64,000 nt of DNA. Origin: CAZLCC01 sp964570845. GTDB taxonomy: Bacteria; Patescibacteriota; Saccharimonadia; Saccharimonadales; Saccharimonadaceae. Positions 42,957 to 50,910 of this stretch are shown one piece after another. Numbering within the stretch: the stretch's first letter is position 1; each line of letters begins with the position of its first letter. Where the stretch lies: positions 248,001 to 312,000 of the forward strand of contig CAZMZB010000001.1 of the NCBI GenBank assembly GCA_964570845.1, read 5' to 3'. Both the position numbers and the translations under genes were made by a program. The notes below the pieces were generated by a model that had not been told where the DNA came from, did not search any database, and saw nothing but the letters and a program-made list of their open reading frames with translations.

Positions 42957-43642
42957 ATGATTGATAATTGCCTGAAAATCATCGCTCCTCACTACTGTTG
43001 TAGCTGCCAGGAAACCGGCACTTTATTGTGTGATAGTTGTATATATAACATCACTAATGAACCCACTAACACTTGTATAAACTGTGGAAAACTAAGTGTT
43101 GAAGGAGTCTGTCATTATTGCTGTCAAAAAGTAGCTTATCAAAAAGGCTGGTGTGTGGGCGCGCGAGACGACGCGCTCAAAGAGCTGATTAATCGTTATA
43201 AATTTTCTTATGCCAGGGCAGCACATAAACCGCTTGCTTCCCTACTTCACCAAACAGTACCTGTCCTTCCGGAGGATACTGTCGTTATTTCAATCCCGAC
43301 TGTCGGCAAGCATATTCGTCAGCGAGGCTATGATCATGCTCAATTGTTAGCGAAGACCTTTGCTAGGCAGCGCAACCTTTCCTTCAAGCCGCTTTTAAGG
43401 CGCAGAAACAACACGGTGCAGCGTGAGGCAAAAATGCCGGTGAAAGAGAAAAACAAGCTATAGGGGCGTTCAAATGCTCTCAAGAGCTTGATAAAACTAC
43501 ACCATACCTTGTCATTGATGATGTCGTTACGACCGGAGCCACCATTCGGGCTGCCTCAAAATGTTTGCAGAGGGCTGGTGCCAGACGGGTGTTTATCGCT
43601 GCCGTTACACGTAACCCTCTCGACTCGAGTCGAGACCTCTGA
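42957..43642 (+). pseudogene. comF: comF-like phosphoribosyltransferase gene with a frame disruption at an A5 run
   Basis: The first frame (42957-43463) encodes 168 residues: a zinc-ribbon-like start with several CxxC pairs (CCSCQETGTLLCDSC, CINCGK, CHYC), then KFSYARAAHKPLASLL and SIPTVGKHIRQRGYDHAQLLAK, as in ComF/GntX. It then stops at TAG 43461-43463. The missing C-terminus continues in another frame up to TGA 43640-43642, including the PRPP-binding motif LVIDDVVTTGATI. Rereading one base at GAGAAAAAC (A-run 43449-43453) restores one protein of about 228 residues. It may be a pseudogene, a sequencing or assembly indel, or programmed -1 frameshifting. ComF acts in DNA uptake in competent bacteria. 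Confidence 0.85.
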
Positions 43643-43659
43643 TAAAATCGAACAAGCAA

Positions 43660-43749
<90 letters not shown>

Positions 43750-43757
43750 CGAAAACA

Positions 43758-43781
43758 GTCGAGCATTTGCTCGGCTTTTTT
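43758..43781 (+). terminator. Terminator after tRNA-Ser(UGA)
   Basis: CGAGC-ATTT-GCTCG (43760-43773) with one extra wobble pair and one G-C pair, followed by GCTTTTTT. It lies 11 bp after the tRNA 3' end. Confidence 0.7.
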
Positions 43782-43929
43782 CGTGATGAATGGGCTAAAT
43801 CAGCGGAAGGTTCACATCTTGACTTATCACTTTAAAAATACGATAATTTTCCACTAGTACACACATCTCCTTATGCGAGCTGGTTGGTGTAAGAGGTTTT
43901 AGTCCATCATAAACGAGAAAGGCTGACGG

Positions 43930-44394
43930 ATGTTAGTAGAAGATGCTGTTGATGCGATTGCAAAAGCTGAAGAGGCGAATAAAGCTTATCTAATTGCTGT
44001 TATGGCTTTCACCGCCAGTAACTTGGGTTTAGTATTGAGTCTTCTTAGCAACATCGTTGTCGATCATTTTTTGGTCAGTGGCGGTATCCTACTGTCACTC
44101 ATCTGTGCTTTTGCTCTCACCATGATGTGCTTCGAGGACAGTGAATATGAGAGTAGCCTTCAGTTTCCATTTTTTGGAGCGGTCATAGCTTTGATCTGGA
44201 GTTTGTCATGGGCGTCACTCGCTATCTTCTCACTTGGACCGATGGGAATGCCTGCCCTCGTTCTCTTTGTGATTTTTAGTGCGTGTGCCAACGGTAACTT
44301 AGCACTGAAGCTTGATAAGTACAGTGTCAGTTTCATCAAGCAGGCGGGCGATACTCTTGATGAAGTAGAAGCAGAAGTAACAGTAAAGGACTAA
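43930..44394 (+). CDS. Small four-helix integral membrane protein of unknown function
   Basis: The 154-residue protein has four hydrophobic helices: AYLIAVMAFTASNLGLVLSLL, FLVSGGILLSLICAFALTMMC, PFFGAVIALIWSLSWASLAIF and MPALVLFVIFSACANGNLAL. Short acidic ends flank them, and both termini are probably cytoplasmic. It is a single-gene unit between the tRNA-Ser terminator and a GC-rich hairpin at 44399-44429. No family recognised. The 43782-43929 gap before it holds nothing I can identify. Confidence 0.55.
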   Translation: MLVEDAVDAIAKAEEANKAYLIAVMAFTASNLGLVLSLLSNIVVDHFLVSGGILLSLICAFALTMMCFEDSEYESSLQFPFFGAVIALIWSLSWASLAIFSLGPMGMPALVLFVIFSACANGNLALKLDKYSVSFIKQAGDTLDEVEAEVTVKD

Positions 44395-44398
44395 AAAT

Positions 44399-44429
44399 AC
44401 CCCCGATGCGATGGATTCGTGTCGGGGGT
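44399..44429. terminator. GC-rich hairpin between membrane-protein gene and HIT gene
   Basis: ACCCCCGA (44399-44406) pairs perfectly with TCGGGGGT (44422-44429). The T-run after it is weak on the plus strand, so it may be a terminator or an mRNA 3'-end stabiliser. Confidence 0.55.
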
Positions 44430-44444
44430 TAGATACTTTTTGGA

Positions 44445-44450
44445 TATAAT
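44445..44450 (+). promoter_or_regulatory. -10 of the HIT gene, possibly leaderless
   Basis: TATAAT ends 10 nt before the ATG at 44461. No Shine-Dalgarno sequence lies between, so the transcript would begin about three nucleotides upstream of the start codon. Confidence 0.4.
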
Positions 44451-44460
44451 AGAACTATCT

Positions 44461-44859
44461 ATGCAGGAAACACTTTTTTCTAACATCATCAAAGGTGAAA
44501 TTCCAAGCCATAAAATTTATGAAGATGACAAGGTATTTGCTTTTTTGGATATTCATCCGATTCAGCCCGGGCACACGTTGGTGGTACCAAAAACACCGGT
44601 GAGTGAATTTCAGGATCTATCTGATGAAGAATATGAAGCGCTGTTTAAGGCGGTGAAAAAGATTGCGAAAAAAATAAAGGAAGTCAGCGGTGCCGAGCGG
44701 GTATGTTCGCGCATTGAAGGTTTTGATATTCCGCACACGCATATTCACCTCTATCCTTGCAACGCAGCACGTGAGTTTTATGGCGAGCGAGATCGTGAAC
44801 AGCAGGAACCTGACCACAAAGCGTTGGCTGAAATGGCCAAGAAACTGCAACTTACTTAA
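44461..44859 (+). CDS. HIT family nucleotide hydrolase/transferase
   Basis: Start at ATG 44461 (MQETLFSNIIKGEIPSHKIY), the standard HIT N-terminus; the upstream extension is discarded. The 132-residue protein has FAFLDIHPIQPGHTLVVPK and the catalytic histidine triad HTHIHLYP. Members hydrolyse dinucleoside polyphosphates or AMP-linked substrates through a His-AMP intermediate. Length and motif are typical of the Hint/HIT-like bacterial proteins. It stands alone between a hairpin and the small secreted-protein gene. Confidence 0.92.
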   Translation: MQETLFSNIIKGEIPSHKIYEDDKVFAFLDIHPIQPGHTLVVPKTPVSEFQDLSDEEYEALFKAVKKIAKKIKEVSGAERVCSRIEGFDIPHTHIHLYPCNAAREFYGERDREQQEPDHKALAEMAKKLQLT

Positions 44860-44890
44860 TTCTTACAACAAAACAGTTTTTGATAGCATA

Positions 44891-44919
44891 TTGACAATAT
44901 GTAAATATTATGCTAGATT
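44891..44919 (+). promoter_or_regulatory. Strong promoter of small secreted-protein gene
   Basis: TTGACA (44891-44896), 17 bp, TAGATT (44914-44919) with TGC directly upstream. It has the same architecture as the promoter at 35574-35602. The start codon at 44959 lies about 33 nt after the expected start site. Confidence 0.65.
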
Positions 44920-44958
44920 AGAACTACTGTAAACATAACATAAAAACAGTAAAAAACT

Positions 44959-45324
44959 ATGACACAAACACTCGCCTATTCTTTTGGAAAACTGCTTAGC
45001 GTCGTTCTTGGCGTCAGTGTTTTATTTGGTGCGACACATGCAAAAGATGTCTCGGCTTTTGCGTTGCCAGCCTATTCCGCCGCGTTTAATACCAATAAAC
45101 AGGCTGACAATAGCAACCCGCAGAATATCTATAAAATTAACGTCGAACATCATAACCATATTGATAAGGTAAGCTTGAAATCAGTAGTGAGTAAGATGAA
45201 TCAACAAACACCGCAAGCAGACGCGAAGTCACTTTATCGCAATCGACACAGTGAGCCAAAAAAGGTTTCAAAGAAGCAAAAACACACAGATGCATGGCAC
45301 GTGCTGCTTCGCCAGGCGATATGA
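44959..45324 (+). CDS. Small secreted basic protein of unknown function
   Basis: The 121-residue protein has a signal peptide (LLSVVLGVSVLFGATHA, probable cleavage near AKDVSAFA). The mature part is hydrophilic and rich in Asn, Lys and His, with NVEHHNHIDKVSLKSVVSK and a basic end (KKVSKKQKHTDAWHVLL). It has its own strong promoter and convergently abuts valS (8 bp gap). No homologue recognised. The His-rich segment could bind metal, but that is speculation. Confidence 0.55.
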   Translation: MTQTLAYSFGKLLSVVLGVSVLFGATHAKDVSAFALPAYSAAFNTNKQADNSNPQNIYKINVEHHNHIDKVSLKSVVSKMNQQTPQADAKSLYRNRHSEPKKVSKKQKHTDAWHVLLRQAI

Positions 45325-45332
45325 ACTCTACT

Positions 45333-47885
45333 CTAAAGATTTTTCAGCTCTTGTGCTAATTGTGCTTCAAGCAGCGTCTGCTCTTTAAGTTGGTTTCTTG
45401 TCTCTTCAACAACTGCCGGCGGGGCATTTTTAATATAGTCTTCGTTTTCCAGGCGAAGTGTGAGCGTGTGCATTGTAGTGCGCAGCCCACTTAACTTTGT
45501 CTCAACTGTATCGCGATATTTCTGTACGACCTGGTCGTCTACGTCAAGATAAGCATTAGCGTGTGATACATTCAGGCGTAATCCGCTCAGTGCATCTACC
45601 TGCTTGACAGCCTTAAGCTTGGCAAGGTGTTGAATAACGCTGGCATTTGTGTGAATAAGTGGGCTATTGTTGAAAATTAACACCTGAGGACCAGCCTTGA
45701 GATGGGCAGATATGTTGCGAGCCTCAGAAATAATACTTTGCAGCTTCGTAAATTCTTCAGCCGCCTGTTTATCGCAGCTAATGGCTTTTGGCCATGAAGC
45801 AATGATGAGCGGTGTCTTCTCCCATGCTAATACCTGCCAAATTGTTTCGGTTACAAATGGCGCGAACGGATGAGCCAGTTTTAAGCTGGTTTCAAGTACC
45901 CATAAAAGCATTTTTGGATTATCCTGATATTTGCTCACTTCAATATACCAGTCGGCTACACTATCCCAGATGGTGTGATATACCATTTCTGCGGCTTCAG
46001 CAAAACGATGAGATTCAAGAAGGCGGGTAATTGCACCGTTTGCTTCATTGAGTTCATTGATAATCCAGTGATCAGCTACTGATTGCGCGTGTGGCTCACG
46101 TGGTGTGCTTTGGACATCGACCTTGCTTTCAATATAACGAGCAATGTTCCAGAGTTTGTTGCAGAAATTACGTCCGGCAATTACTTTCGCTCTCGAGAAT
46201 GCCTGATTTTGTCCTGCGCTGCGAGACGATACAATACCAAGCCTGAGCGCGTCAGAACCATATTCAGCGATGATCTCTTGCGGACTTACTACGTTCCCTT
46301 TGCTTTTGCTCATCTTTTGGCCATGTTCATCGAGTACCATACCGTGCATATAGACTTCTTTGAAAGGTATTTTATCAGTCATATAGAGACCAAGCATGAT
46401 CATACGTGCTACCCAACGGTCCAGCAGGTCGTGACCAGTCTCCATCATGTTAGTAGGATAAAATCTACTCAAGTCTCCATGGTTAAGATAGTCAGTTACA
46501 ATAAACGGCCACTGCCCAGAGCTAAACCAGGTGTCAAACGTATCTTCCTCTCTTCGATAACGCTTACCGTCAACTTCGATATATTCTTCACTAAGGTTGG
46601 TGTTAAAAATCCAGTCTTCAGGATCATGAACATTTTGGAAAGCGGGGATAGGAATCCCCCACGGAATCTGTCGGCTTAAATTCCAGTCTTTAAGGTTATC
46701 GAGATATTGCACAAGCACTCGCTTGCTGCTGGCGGGTGTAAAGGAAATTTCATCATTTTCAATTGCCTGTTTTGCTTTTTCTGCCAATGGTCTCACTTTC
46801 AAGAACCACTGGTCTTTTATAAGCGGCTGTATGATAGTTCCGCACTTATAGCAATGTCCAACACTATGCTCGTGGCTTTTTTCGCCCTTAATGGCCTCTG
46901 CAGCCTCCAGAGCGGCAATAATACGTACTCTCGCTTCTTCAACAGTAAGTCCTTGAAATGACACAGGGGTTTCTTCAGTCATCTTGCCGTCAAATCCAAT
47001 CACCTGCATAGGTTTGAGGTGATGTCGCTCCCCTATTTCAAAATCAAGCGGATCATGGGCAGGTGTAATCTTCACGGCGCCTGTACCAAATTTTTGATCG
47101 ACTGCACTGTCTGCGATGATCGGAATTTCACGATTGACCACCGGAATAAGTGCTTTTGTGCCAACTAGATCTTTATATCGTTCGTCATCCGGATGCACGG
47201 CAACTGCCATATCTCCAAGCATGGTTTCGGGGCGCGTGGTAGCCACGATAATATCCCCCACCCTATCAATTAACGGGTAGGCAATTTCCCAAAGCTTCCC
47301 CTTTTCGTTGCGATGTTCTACTTCGATATCAGCAAAGCTTGTGTGGTGCTTTGTGCAGTAGTTAACGATTCTCTCACCTCTGTAAATGAGCTTGTCATCC
47401 CATAATTTTTTAAACGTATCGTAGACTGTATCAACGACCTTTTTATCGAGAGAGAACGTTAAGTGTTGCCATGATGTACTGGCGCCAAGCGCTCGAAGCT
47501 GTAACTCCATTCCTACTCTATGCTGCTGAACAAAATCCCATACTTGGCTGTAAAGTTGATCTCTAGAGAAATCAAAACGGCTTTTTCCCTGTTTTTCAAG
47601 TTGTTTTTCATAGACAACCCAGGTTTCAAAACCAGCATGATCAGCACCGGGAATATAAATAACGTCTCTTCCCCGCATTCTTTGGTGACGGATAAGAATA
47701 TCCTGAAGACCGCACGTTAAGGCGTGGCCAAGGTGTAGATTACCATTGGCATTTGGCGGCGGCATAGCAATACTATATGGTTCTCCCTCCCCTTTCGGCT
47801 CAAAAAATCCCCCACTCTCCCACAACCCATAAATGGTTGGTTCATAGTGGTCAGGTTCATATGCTTTTGCTAAATTTATGCCCAT
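45333..47885 (-). CDS. valS: Valyl-tRNA synthetase
   Basis: The 850-residue class I synthetase charges tRNA-Val. It shows the HIGH motif as NLHLGHALT in PPPNANGNLHLGHALT (about residues 42-57), the editing domain (ATTRPETMLGDMAVAVHP, with GTGAVKITPAHDPLDFEIG), and the KMSKS loop in GQKMSKSKGNVVSP (about 520). The anticodon-binding domain is followed by the C-terminal arm (KYRDTVETKLSGLRTTM...NAPPAVVEETR), which forms the coiled coil that touches the tRNA elbow. Length is normal. It is preceded by a leader of about 125 nt from a -10 at 48022-48017. Confidence 0.96.
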   Translation of the reverse strand: MGINLAKAYEPDHYEPTIYGLWESGGFFEPKGEGEPYSIAMPPPNANGNLHLGHALTCGLQDILIRHQRMRGRDVIYIPGADHAGFETWVVYEKQLEKQGKSRFDFSRDQLYSQVWDFVQQHRVGMELQLRALGASTSWQHLTFSLDKKVVDTVYDTFKKLWDDKLIYRGERIVNYCTKHHTSFADIEVEHRNEKGKLWEIAYPLIDRVGDIIVATTRPETMLGDMAVAVHPDDERYKDLVGTKALIPVVNREIPIIADSAVDQKFGTGAVKITPAHDPLDFEIGERHHLKPMQVIGFDGKMTEETPVSFQGLTVEEARVRIIAALEAAEAIKGEKSHEHSVGHCYKCGTIIQPLIKDQWFLKVRPLAEKAKQAIENDEISFTPASSKRVLVQYLDNLKDWNLSRQIPWGIPIPAFQNVHDPEDWIFNTNLSEEYIEVDGKRYRREEDTFDTWFSSGQWPFIVTDYLNHGDLSRFYPTNMMETGHDLLDRWVARMIMLGLYMTDKIPFKEVYMHGMVLDEHGQKMSKSKGNVVSPQEIIAEYGSDALRLGIVSSRSAGQNQAFSRAKVIAGRNFCNKLWNIARYIESKVDVQSTPREPHAQSVADHWIINELNEANGAITRLLESHRFAEAAEMVYHTIWDSVADWYIEVSKYQDNPKMLLWVLETSLKLAHPFAPFVTETIWQVLAWEKTPLIIASWPKAISCDKQAAEEFTKLQSIISEARNISAHLKAGPQVLIFNNSPLIHTNASVIQHLAKLKAVKQVDALSGLRLNVSHANAYLDVDDQVVQKYRDTVETKLSGLRTTMHTLTLRLENEDYIKNAPPAVVEETRNQLKEQTLLEAQLAQELKNL

Positions 47886-48016
47886 GCTTTTTCCGTCTCT
47901 TTTTCTATTTCACGTTAAAATTTTTCACATAAAAAACACCCAAACCAGATAGTTCCCACCTCTAGTCAAAACCCCTTACTCCTAAGCTGATTTTGGCTGT
48001 TTGTTTTACACTTTAA

Positions 48017-48022
48017 ATTATA
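48017..48022 (-). promoter_or_regulatory. valS: Extended -10 promoter of valS
   Basis: Minus-strand TATAAT with TGC directly upstream. The leader from about 48010 to 47886 (roughly 125 nt) is long enough for regulation, but I see no convincing T-box or terminator in it. Confidence 0.45.
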
Positions 48023-48042
48023 GCACACCAGATGTGAGCGCA

Positions 48043-49071
48043 CTACATTGAAACACTCGGTGCGACTTCGAGCTTACGAGGGTTTGTTGATTTGTGGTGT
48101 TGAGATTCAAAATAAGCGAGCGAGGCAATCATGGCAGCATTGTCGGTGCAGACATTAAAATCCGGATATATCACCTCTGTTTGTAAGCGCTTTTTGGCGA
48201 CTTTTCGCAGTTCTTGATTGGCTGCCACGCCGCCAGCGATTACCACCGAAGTAGGGGAGTAGGCATGATAAGCTTTTTCAAGCTTATCAACTAGTGTTTC
48301 AGTGGCTGTCTTTTGAAAGCTAGCGGCAAAATCATTACGCTGCTGCTTGCTTAAGCGTTCTGCAAGCTGAAAAGAAGGGAAGCTGTAGTCGACACCGCAT
48401 TCCCCCTGAACAGATCTCAAAACCGCTGTCTTGAGTCCAGAAAAGCTAAAATCATAGGGGTTTTGCATTCGAGCCTTTGGAAAATCATATGCTTCAGAGT
48501 TACCTTTTAAAGCGGCGTTCGCAATGTTGGGGCCGCCGGGGTAGGGAAGGCCAATAATTTTTGCCACTTTATCGAATGCTTCGCCAACCGCGTCATCTTG
48601 GGTTTTGCCTAAAATCTCATAGTTTTCATGCGAATGAAACAGCACAATTTGTGTGTGTCCGCCACTAACAATGAGTGATAACAGGGGGAATTCTGGTTGT
48701 TCGTCGCTCAAAAAACTGGCATAGACATGACTTTTCACGTGATTGACAGAGTAGAGCGGTTTATTTTTTAACATTGCCAGCACACGAGCGGTAAGCGTAC
48801 CGACAAGTAAGCTGCCAATTAAGCCGGGACCATGGGTCACGGCAATCGTATCAATATCATCCCAAGAACTTTTAGCCTGTTTTAACGCCTCTTTTATTAC
48901 CGGAAGCATCACTTCAATATGACTTCTCGCCGCAATTTCGGGCACCACGCCGCCATATTCTTTATGGATATCAATTTGACTGTGCACCACATTGCTAAGA
49001 AGCTTCGTACCACTTTCAACAACGGCAGCAGCCGTTTCATCACAGCTTGTTTCAATGCCTAGAATTCTCAT
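48043..49071 (-). CDS. tsaD: tRNA N6-adenosine threonylcarbamoyltransferase
   Basis: Start at ATG 49071 (MRILGIETSCDETAAAVVES), the canonical family N-terminus; a GTG three codons upstream is less likely. TsaD transfers threonylcarbamoyl to A37 of ANN-decoding tRNAs, together with TsaB and TsaE, which are not in this window. The metal-binding HVKSHVYA (H-x3-H), LSLIVSGGHTQIVLF, the nucleotide-site DAVGEAFDKVAK...YPGGP and the late IAGGVAANQELR are all present. The 342-residue length is normal. It is divergent from the MurE-type gene with a gap of only 25 bp. Confidence 0.96.
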   Translation of the reverse strand: MRILGIETSCDETAAAVVESGTKLLSNVVHSQIDIHKEYGGVVPEIAARSHIEVMLPVIKEALKQAKSSWDDIDTIAVTHGPGLIGSLLVGTLTARVLAMLKNKPLYSVNHVKSHVYASFLSDEQPEFPLLSLIVSGGHTQIVLFHSHENYEILGKTQDDAVGEAFDKVAKIIGLPYPGGPNIANAALKGNSEAYDFPKARMQNPYDFSFSGLKTAVLRSVQGECGVDYSFPSFQLAERLSKQQRNDFAASFQKTATETLVDKLEKAYHAYSPTSVVIAGGVAANQELRKVAKKRLQTEVIYPDFNVCTDNAAMIASLAYFESQHHKSTNPRKLEVAPSVSM

Positions 49072-49096
49072 ATGTATCACTGTATCATAGAGGTAT

Positions 49097-50395
49097 ATGA
49101 AACAAATGTTAGCAAGCGGAGTGAGAAAAGCACTTCCCGGCGGTATCGTTGGGGCGATTGAGGAGAGCTATCGACGAAGTCGAGTAAAAATCGTCTCGGC
49201 AAAATATGGCAATCCGGCAAAAAAACTAAGAGTATTTGCTGTGACGGGAACGAACGGCAAAACGACAACAGCAAGTTATCTCAATGAAATTTTAAAAGCC
49301 GATGGCAAAACAACAGCAATGTTTACCACGGCAGTGATTGAGATTAACGGTAAAAAGCGGCTCAATGACTTAAATGCGACAGTAGCGACCACCGAACAGA
49401 TGCAAAAATTCTTCCGAGACGCTAAAAAAGCCAGGGTTGATTGTGTGATTTTAGAGGTGACAAGCCATGCGCTACATCAGCATAAACTGGCGACTGTGCC
49501 AATTGAGGCGGCAATTATGACAAATCTGACACAGGACCATCTGGACTATCACAACACGATGGAAAATTATGCGGCAGCAAAAAGTAAACTGTTTGAGAGC
49601 GAGCCACGCTATATAGTGTTAAATCAGGACGACGAATGGTTCGGCTACTTTAACAAATTTGTAGCGGAGGAGCATAAAATTACTTATGGAACAGGTGAAG
49701 CTGCCGAATGTCGTATTAAAAAAGTACGATTACACAAAAAAGGCTCAGATATACAGCTTGAAATTGATCACCAGACAAAGCTTCCCCTTGCTACGAGCCT
49801 GCCAGGTAAATTTAATGTCTATAACGTTGCTGCCGCTGCCGCTGCCGCATACGTGTTAGGGGTAAATCTGCAATCGATTGCGAAAGGTATTGCTCAGCTT
49901 AAAGAAATCCCTGGTCGTTTTGAGTACGTTGAGGTTAAAAAACCATATGAGGTCATCGTTGATTATGCCCACACCCCGGATGCTTTGGAGCAACTGCTTG
50001 AAGCGGCAAAACAGTTAGCTAAGAATCGCGTCATTTTGGTGTTTGGTTCGTGTGGTGATCGAGATAAAATGAAACGTCCGCTTATGGGTGAAATTGCCGC
50101 TCGCGGTGCGGATCGTATCATCTTAACGGATGAAGAAAGCTACAATGAAGACCCAGAAATCATTCGAAAAATGATACTGAAGGGTATTGAACAAGCCAGG
50201 GGTGGAGGAAAAACACTTGAAATCGCGGACCGTAAAGAGGCTATTAAAAAAGCACTCTCGATCGCTAAGACTGGCGATGCCATACTTATTACTGGCATGG
50301 GGCATGAAGTATATCGAATTGTTAAGGGAGAAAGAATTCCTTGGAATGATGCCGAGGTGGTAAGAGAATTAGTTGCGAAAAAAGATTCAAAATAG
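49097..50395 (+). CDS. murE: UDP-N-acetylmuramyl-peptide ligase, MurE type
   Basis: The 432-residue enzyme adds the third amino acid to the UDP-MurNAc peptide. The ATP-binding P-loop is VTGTNGKTTTASYL (about 49-62). Central-domain motifs TSHALHQHKLATV and NLTQDHLDYHNTMENYAAAK (with the metal/Mg site and carbamylated-lysine region) follow, then VYNVAAAAAAAYVLG and the C-terminal DYAHTPDALEQLL, GSCGDRDKMKRPLMG and LTDEESYNEDP. The P-loop comes about 60 residues earlier than in typical MurE, so most of the N-terminal UDP-binding domain is missing. The third-position amino acid cannot be read reliably. Confidence 0.88.
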   Translation: MKQMLASGVRKALPGGIVGAIEESYRRSRVKIVSAKYGNPAKKLRVFAVTGTNGKTTTASYLNEILKADGKTTAMFTTAVIEINGKKRLNDLNATVATTEQMQKFFRDAKKARVDCVILEVTSHALHQHKLATVPIEAAIMTNLTQDHLDYHNTMENYAAAKSKLFESEPRYIVLNQDDEWFGYFNKFVAEEHKITYGTGEAAECRIKKVRLHKKGSDIQLEIDHQTKLPLATSLPGKFNVYNVAAAAAAAYVLGVNLQSIAKGIAQLKEIPGRFEYVEVKKPYEVIVDYAHTPDALEQLLEAAKQLAKNRVILVFGSCGDRDKMKRPLMGEIAARGADRIILTDEESYNEDPEIIRKMILKGIEQARGGGKTLEIADRKEAIKKALSIAKTGDAILITGMGHEVYRIVKGERIPWNDAEVVRELVAKKDSK

Positions 50396-50422
50396 TTTCA
50401 ATCTATTCTTACTAAAAGAGAA

Positions 50423-50457
50423 AAACCCCGCAAGCGCTGGTGTGCGCTGCGGGGTTT
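50423..50457. terminator. Bidirectional terminator between murE and the 83-residue gene
   Basis: AAACCCCGCA and TGCGGGGTTT-type arms plus an inner AGCGC/GCGCT stem make a long, GC-rich hairpin. T-rich flanks lie on both strands, the better T-run being for the minus strand. Confidence 0.88.
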
Positions 50458-50482
50458 GACCTTGTGGTGGGAGCAGACGTGC

Positions 50483-50734
50483 CTAGTGGCACCAAACGAA
50501 TTGTCGCTCCATATCGAGGAAGAAGTTCTCTATGTCGATTCCATCGGGCATCGAGAAGACTTTTGACTCGGGGCTGAGGGTACGGCTGACAAGGGACTCG
50601 TCAGCCTCCTCGAGCCTCTTGAGCTCCCTCTCCAAGCTATGTTTGGAGAGGAGGGGCTTGTCCGCAAGACGGTCCTTGCGGCTGCTGCGGACAGGATGCC
50701 TGACACGCTTCTTTGAACAGCACGAAACAAACAT
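50483..50734 (-). CDS. 83-residue charged protein of unknown function, codon usage unlike neighbours
   Basis: An ATG at 50734 with GGAG about eight bases upstream opens an 83-codon frame. The protein starts MFVSCCSKKRVRHPVR, has a Lys/Arg/Glu-rich helix (SLERELKRLEEADES), and ends in an acidic-aromatic segment (DIENFFLDMERQFVWCH). Codon choice favours AAG, GAG and CTC over AAA, GAA and TTA, opposite to the surrounding genes, and the locus is visibly GC-richer. It has its own promoter (50834-50806), a leader with an inverted repeat and a terminator, so it is probably a real gene, likely acquired. A plus-strand frame over the same DNA lacks these signals. Confidence 0.6.
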   Translation of the reverse strand: MFVSCCSKKRVRHPVRSSRKDRLADKPLLSKHSLERELKRLEEADESLVSRTLSPESKVFSMPDGIDIENFFLDMERQFVWCH

Positions 50735-50769
50735 CTACTTTCTCCTACCTGACTGGGTTTACAAGATCG

Positions 50770-50797
50770 TTACTTTTGCTAAATCTCACAAAAGTAA
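50770..50797. promoter_or_regulatory. 9-bp perfect inverted repeat in the leader of the 83-residue gene
   Basis: TTACTTTTG (50770-50778) and CAAAAGTAA (50789-50797) are separated by 10 bp. It lies between the promoter and the ribosome site, so it could be an operator palindrome or an mRNA stem-loop. Confidence 0.55.
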
Positions 50798-50805
50798 TGT
50801 TGTAC

Positions 50806-50834
50806 ATAGTAACACTATTATATATAAAAGTCAA
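50806..50834 (-). promoter_or_regulatory. Promoter of the 83-residue gene
   Basis: Minus strand TTGACT (50834-50829), 17 bp, TACTAT (50811-50806) with TGT directly upstream (extended -10). Start site is expected near 50799, giving a leader of about 65 nt. Confidence 0.5.
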
Positions 50835-50857
50835 GCATGAGTAGTAAGAAAACTGTT

Positions 50858-50866
50858 TGTTATAAT
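50858..50866 (+). promoter_or_regulatory. Extended -10 promoter of the phosphohexomutase gene
   Basis: TGT plus TATAAT (50861-50866), about 45 bp before the ATG at 50911, which has GGAGAAGG as its ribosome site. Confidence 0.45.
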
Positions 50867-50910
50867 GAGCATATTATAATTTCCAGAATAAAATTCAGAG
50901 GAGAAGGTAA

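Noticed and set aside
47886..48016. T-box leader upstream of valS
   Set aside because: A GGTGGGAAC-like string is present in the leader, but there is no clear T-box core, specifier loop with a Val codon or terminator.
50532..50840. Plus-strand frame of 102 codons opposite the 83-residue gene
   Set aside because: No ribosome site or promoter on that strand. The minus-strand frame has SD, promoter and terminator, and explains the open plus frame as a GC-rich shadow.
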